This document shows positions 17,604 through 19,067 of a stretch of 19,067 bases of DNA, one piece after another. The stretch spans positions 1 through 19,067 of the forward strand of contig QZCP01000576.1 of the NCBI GenBank assembly GCA_003956705.1. Reading direction: 5' to 3'. The position numbers were made by a program, and so were the translations under genes. Position 1 is the first letter of the stretch. Every line of letters starts with the position of its first letter. The notes below the pieces were generated by a model. That model did not search any database. It had not been told where the DNA came from and was given only the letters and a program-made list of their open reading frames with translations. This DNA is from Brevipalpus yothersi. Its lineage: Eukaryota; Arthropoda; Arachnida; Trombidiformes; Tenuipalpidae.

Positions 17604-17921
17604 TATACAAAGAGAAGAAGAAGACATAGGAGAATGTTGTACACTGGAGAGAAGACAGGGGCCAAGGGTACTTGAACAAGAAGAGGTGGTGAAGAGAAAG
17701 TTGGTGAGAAAGAGGAGAAGAAAAAAATGTGAACGTGATGAGATGATGAAAGTTAACAGGGAATGATGAGGTCAGAGCCAATTCCTTAATATGTTGCCAT
17801 AAAGTGTAGTAGAATATTTTTTCAGGGGCTTAGGAAAGTACACACTTAATTTTTGCGTGGTGTTTGTAAAGATCTTTGAGATGAGTTGATTTCTTGCTGC
17901 TCACTTATAATTCACGCCTAT

Positions 17922-18809
17922 TTAAGTAGCGGTAGGCTCCACATAATTCGCCGGATAAAGTCCAACTCGTCCATCTTTTCTTCCCTTACACCAACCTTGT
18001 TCATCTTCGTCCTCTAATTTTTCAAATACATCACCTTGTTTGAAAGACAATTCATCAGATTCGGCTCCCTCATAATCGTAGAGAGCTCTGACTGGAACAC
18101 CCGGTTCACCATTGTCAACCAGAGCATCATTAACATCATCATCCCATTCTTCGTGGTCATCATCGAAAGGTGTATGATCTGTTTTACCATTACCGTTGAT
18201 GGTAGAATCTCTATTCGATGAGCCATTACCAATTTTTCCATTTTTATGATTATTGAGTGAGTTATTAACAATATTAACTTGACCAACATTGATAGTATCT
18301 CCAGTGTTTTTCTTATCTTTCTTCCCATTAGCAGCGTCTGTCGTGTATTCAGGCAATTCTTCGTTGAATTTGTGTTGATTGACGAGAGTGATGCCGGTTT
18401 CCGCAATCGCACTCTTTTTACCAGTTTTGCCGATAATATCGCGAAATTCTTCAATATATTCCTCAAAGACAGGCCAATTCATGGCCATACCAACTCCATT
18501 ATTGTTTGACCACCATTTAAGATCTTTATTAGCATCTGCATTTTGAATGGTATGCCGATACTCTTCGTATATGATCGGTAACTCGGAATTTGCGGATATA
18601 TTAAGGCAATCATGAATGGCGAAGAGCATTTTCTTGAAGAATTCCAATCTCTTATGCTCAAACTTCTGGCACTTTTCGAATACAACGGTCATTTCTTCAA
18701 CATATTTAGCATTGCATTCATTTATTTCTCGCAACGCTTGCTCATACTTTTCTTTCGTTTTCTGCACTTCCTCTTTGCATTTGGCAACACGATCTTGAAG
18801 TTTTTTGAC
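17922..18809 (-). CDS. Syndapin/PACSIN, last coding exon (partial gene)
   Basis: The exon begins after an AG acceptor (18811-18810) in phase 0 with VKKLQDRVAKCKEE and encodes 295 residues to the stop. The first about 120 residues are the end of the F-BAR domain (QKTKEKYEQAL, EKCQKFEHKRLEFFKKML, GVGMAMNWPVFEEY). A long Asn/Asp/Lys/Gly-rich linker follows. The last 58 residues are an SH3 domain with ALYDYEG, DELSFKQGD, the GWCKGR tryptophan and GLYPANYVE. Family knowledge: it bends membranes through the F-BAR dimer and recruits dynamin and N-WASP through the SH3 domain in endocytosis. The upstream exons with most of the F-BAR domain lie beyond the right edge. The linker shows no NPF motif (used by mammalian PACSINs to bind EHD proteins); it has TPFDDD and EWDDD acidic motifs instead. 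Confidence 0.96.
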   Translation of the reverse strand, partial: VKKLQDRVAKCKEEVQKTKEKYEQALREINECNAKYVEEMTVVFEKCQKFEHKRLEFFKKMLFAIHDCLNISANSELPIIYEEYRHTIQNADANKDLKWWSNNNGVGMAMNWPVFEEYIEEFRDIIGKTGKKSAIAETGITLVNQHKFNEELPEYTTDAANGKKDKKNTGDTINVGQVNIVNNSLNNHKNGKIGNGSSNRDSTINGNGKTDHTPFDDDHEEWDDDVNDALVDNGEPGVPVRALYDYEGAESDELSFKQGDVFEKLEDEDEQGWCKGRKDGRVGLYPANYVEPTAT

Positions 18810-18973
18810 CTAATGAAAAGAGAGGCAATCAAAGAAGAGACAGATTAGCAAACAATAAAACACTGTGAAAAGACAAAAGAAGCGGGAAACTCAGATATAA
18901 ACAATAGTAAACAAGAGGGTTGATATGAAATCTTTTTTCAAATAGGAATGTGTGAAAGGCTCCAGGACAGAAT

Positions 18974-18976
<3 letters not shown>
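18810..18976 (-). other. Partial intron of syndapin
   Basis: Begins, on the minus strand, upstream of the acceptor AG at 18811-18810 and runs into the terminal (GA)n tract. Its donor is outside the window. Confidence 0.75.

Positions 18977-19067
<91 letters not shown>
18977..19067. repeat. (GA)n microsatellite at right edge
   Basis: Pure GA run of about 91 bases that continues to the last base. It lies within the syndapin intron. Confidence 0.98.

Larger units (their letters stand above)
17205..17921. other. Convergent 3' region, membrin to syndapin
   Basis: About 0.7 kb between two genes pointing at each other. It contains the membrin poly(A) signal, a GT run (near 17222-17236), a perfect inverted repeat at 17403-17423, and an (AAT)n run at 17584-17603. 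Minus-strand frames here are low-complexity Ile/Tyr runs from that repeat. No gene is called. Confidence 0.6.

Noticed and set aside
1..19067. tRNA or rRNA genes
   Set aside because: I looked for GGTTCGAATCC-like T-arms and conserved rRNA blocks on both strands and saw none; a tRNAscan-SE run would settle it.

Overview
This is eukaryotic (metazoan) nuclear DNA. It is AT-rich, has short GT-AG introns (about 70, 127 and 374 bp) and long pure (GA)n tracts, and carries animal genes for an Nrdp1/RNF41 E3 ligase, the proteasome subunit Rpn3/PSMD3, a membrin-type SNARE and a syndapin/PACSIN. The compact spacing and base composition suggest a small-genome arthropod, perhaps a mite; that is inference only. 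The sequence starts and ends inside (GA)n microsatellites, as a contig broken at unassemblable repeats would.

Layout. 1-2448: purine-rich, microsatellite-laden DNA with no supportable gene. 2449-3150 (-): single-exon C2H2-like zinc finger protein of unknown role. 3956-5395 (-): complete three-exon Nrdp1/RNF41 gene. About 6130-13150: tandem array of an unrecognised multi-pass membrane protein family, with genes A (6318-6977), B (7902-8606), C (9377-10093) and E (11901-12815), pseudogene D, and four truncated head relics (H1-H4). Foldback (inverted-repeat) elements and a duplicated non-coding block are interspersed. 13515-15132 (-): complete two-exon PSMD3. 15949-16494 (+): orphan single-pass membrane protein with a Ser/Pro/Thr-rich tail. 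16803-17204 (+): C-terminal SNARE-motif exon of membrin (GOSR2). 17922-18809 (-): last coding exon of syndapin/PACSIN, which runs off the right edge.

The conserved genes are ordinary housekeeping or signalling genes with no evident link to one another. The array is the unusual part. Reading it by eye, the ancestral repeat was probably a pair (one full gene followed by an H-type gene). All H-type members are now dead. The survivors are mosaics: E carries a duplicated two-helix module, and D joins H-, B- and A-like segments. B and E share a frame change at the C-terminus. The 187-bp foldback elements F1 and F3 lie about 200-235 bp upstream of the B and E start codons, C keeps only one arm, and A has none. 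No member matches a family I know, so this looks like a lineage-restricted, rapidly rearranging gene cluster of unknown function.
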